Source of the DNA: PVC group bacterium
Lineage (GTDB): Bacteria > Verrucomicrobiota > Kiritimatiellia > UBA8416
Length of the DNA stretch: 63,462 bases
Reading direction: 5' to 3'
Assembly: GCA_003567005.1 (NCBI GenBank)
Contig: PXBF01000055.1
Span: 1 to 63,462, forward strand
Shown: positions 62,286-63,462 of the stretch, piece after piece
Layout: every line of letters begins with the position of its first letter
Numbering within the stretch: position 1 is the first letter of the stretch
The notes under the pieces: model-generated
The model's input: the letters and a program-made list of their open reading frames with translations, nothing else
Told to the model about the DNA's origin: nothing
The model's database searches: none
Program-made: the position numbers and the translations under genes

Positions 62286-62699
62286 ATGGGGCATCACAAA
62301 ACACGCAAACAAGCAGACTTGGCGAAACTGGAAATGACCCCCATGATTGATGTGGTCTTTCAATTGCTGATCTTTTTCATCGTGACCATGAGCGAGCAGG
62401 ACGTGCTCGCCGCCCTTTCCATTTCGCGGCCGCAAGCCCAGCAAGTCCGCACCGATAGCTCAGCTCCACTATTGCAAATAACGATTCATAAAGATGGCGG
62501 GATCATTAACGGACAACCGCTCAACGGAGCCCGTGCGCAAGAACAACTGTCCGCCCGCATGGCACGATTGGCCTCTTTTGACCCTAACGTCAGTGTCGTG
62601 ATTAAATCCACGAATGATGCCCCGCACGCCAAACTCATCGAGACTCTCAACATTTGCGCCCGCGAAGAAATGTCCAACATCGCCGTCTTCAGCCTGTAG
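62286..62699 (+). CDS. ExbD/TolR-family biopolymer transport protein
   Basis: A 137-residue inner membrane protein: short cytoplasmic N-terminus, 'LEMTPMIDVVFQLLIFFIVT' (the single membrane helix with the proton-carrying Asp), then a periplasmic domain ('VSVVIKSTNDAPHAKLIETL'). It normally works with ExbB/TolQ and TonB/TolA to energise outer membrane transport. No exbB is seen next to it in this window; the upstream gene is divergent and the downstream one is uxuA-like. GGGGGC precedes the ATG. Confidence 0.93.
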   Translation: MGHHKTRKQADLAKLEMTPMIDVVFQLLIFFIVTMSEQDVLAALSISRPQAQQVRTDSSAPLLQITIHKDGGIINGQPLNGARAQEQLSARMARLASFDPNVSVVIKSTNDAPHAKLIETLNICAREEMSNIAVFSL

Positions 62700-62858
62700 C
62701 ACTCTCCCCCCCTTAATCTCTATCGTCCGTAAGGGTTTTAACAGAAAACCTATTTAATCCTTGCAGTACTTCTGTGTTGCATTAGCAACATTTTTGTATC
62801 ACCGTCTGTTGCTAAATTTATGATTTATGCGCAATTTTTTATACAGCGAGATTACACC

Positions 62859-63462
62859 ATGAGCGAAATCAGAAACAAAAACTGGAATAGGGAGCGCGTT
62901 CGGGCCGGCATGCGCTGGTTCGGACCGGACGATATTGTCACGATCAAAAACATTCGCCAAACCCCCGGAATCACAAATGTAATCACTGCATTACACCACA
63001 TTCCTGCAGGCGAAGTCTGGTCCGAAGAGGAAATCGCAAAACGAAAGATCGAAGTGGAGTATTGGCCGCACACGGATGCTCCGACCAACCTCCAGGGAAT
63101 GCCGCTGCTCCAGTGGTATCAGGCGAACGCCAAACCTACAGGATTAGTCTGGGATACAGCCGAAAGTTTGGTTTTCACCGAGGACATCAAGAATGGCAGC
63201 CCCAACCGTGACGAGCATATTGCCAACTACCAACAGAGTTTGCGTAACCTCGGACGTTTCGGGGTTTGTAATGTAGTAGGTAATTTTATGCTGGTGGCAG
63301 ATTGGACACGCACAGGAACGGCGATCATGCAAGATGGTTCAAAAGCCTTGAAATATGTGCATGCAGCATTCGCTGCATTTGACATTTACATCCTAAAGCG
63401 ACACGAAACCGAATGCGCATATATGGAAGATGGTTCCTTCACAGCAGAGGAAATCGAAGAAG
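62859..63462 (+). CDS. uxuA: Mannonate dehydratase UxuA, N-terminal part
   Basis: The first 201 codons of a D-mannonate dehydratase, cut by the window end. 'MRWFGPDDIVTIKNIRQTPG', 'TALHHIPAGEVWSEEEIAKR', 'IANYQQSLRNLGRFGVCNVV', 'GNFMLVADWTRTGTA' and 'DGSKALKYVHAAFAAFDIYI' match E. coli UxuA, which turns D-mannonate into 2-keto-3-deoxygluconate in glucuronate/alginate-type breakdown. Compared with E. coli there is an insertion near residue 70-85 (HTDAPTNLQGMPLLQWYQ). No strong Shine-Dalgarno site precedes the ATG at 62859. Confidence 0.93.
   Translation, partial: MSEIRNKNWNRERVRAGMRWFGPDDIVTIKNIRQTPGITNVITALHHIPAGEVWSEEEIAKRKIEVEYWPHTDAPTNLQGMPLLQWYQANAKPTGLVWDTAESLVFTEDIKNGSPNRDEHIANYQQSLRNLGRFGVCNVVGNFMLVADWTRTGTAIMQDGSKALKYVHAAFAAFDIYILKRHETECAYMEDGSFTAEEIEE

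Noticed and set aside
1..63462. CRISPR arrays, insertion sequences, prophage or integrase genes, rRNA genes.
   Set aside because: No regularly spaced direct repeats, transposase-like or phage-like proteins or rRNA stretches were seen.

Overview
The window reads as chromosomal DNA of an anaerobic Gram-negative bacterium of the PVC superphylum, most likely Kiritimatiellota or a close relative (Lentisphaerae/Verrucomicrobia side). This is inferred from content: a trimeric [FeFe] hydrogenase with a Rex divergon, many signal-peptide and lipoprotein genes, a beta-barrel porin, UROD-like, GH116 and GH65-like carbohydrate genes, several large repeat proteins, and a surface protein ending in the 'YIAGIDPTDPNAQF ... 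GFYRI' tail common in those phyla. No mobile element, CRISPR array or rRNA was seen.

Layout: 0-8.6 kb holds an M48 protease tail, an AsmA-like giant protein, a transglutaminase-like protein, an M24 peptidase, a 2-hydroxyacid dehydrogenase and a DtxR-type regulator. At 8.7-17 kb a divergent redox block lies around one AT-rich promoter region: leftward hydC / ATPase / 2Fe-2S protein / hydB / hydA (NAD- and ferredoxin-linked hydrogenase), rightward rex / DRTGG / CBS-ATPase / DRTGG / PHP. At 17-32 kb are a CsgG-like protein, a trypsin-like protease, sugar-active genes (GH65-like, PfkB kinase, GH116), a UROD-like protein, a desaturase, a phytanoyl-CoA-type dioxygenase, a squalene-cyclase-repeat protein and a methyltransferase. 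RecQ follows, then a porin plus NitT/TauT-type ABC transporter operon behind a strongly structured leader, a frameshifted barrel gene and a Sel1-repeat protein.

The most important region is 41.6-51.9 kb. It carries the selenocysteine decoding set (tRNA-Sec(UCA), selA, selD, selB, in one leftward order). Directly beside it are three genes that make sense only if an in-frame UGA is read as selenocysteine: a secreted multidomain protein (CPGU, UGA at 46942-46944), a secreted FG-GAP/VCBS-like repeat protein (GUC, UGA at 49807-49809), and a small exported protein (CPTU, UGA at 51478-51480 on the minus strand) placed just before a NapH-like polyferredoxin. In each case coding continues in frame past the UGA, and a strong hairpin with a 3-nt loop beginning with G lies 20-24 nt downstream, which matches the bacterial SECIS rule. 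I read this as an island of apparently undescribed exported selenoproteins next to their own decoding machinery.

The last 10 kb hold a glutamine amidotransferase, a 1003-residue repeat lipoprotein, a three-gene ABC export-type operon, an exported endonuclease/exonuclease/phosphatase, an ExbD/TolR protein and the start of a mannonate dehydratase gene (uxuA), cut by the window end. All calls are by eye from sequence and motif knowledge; no database search was run.
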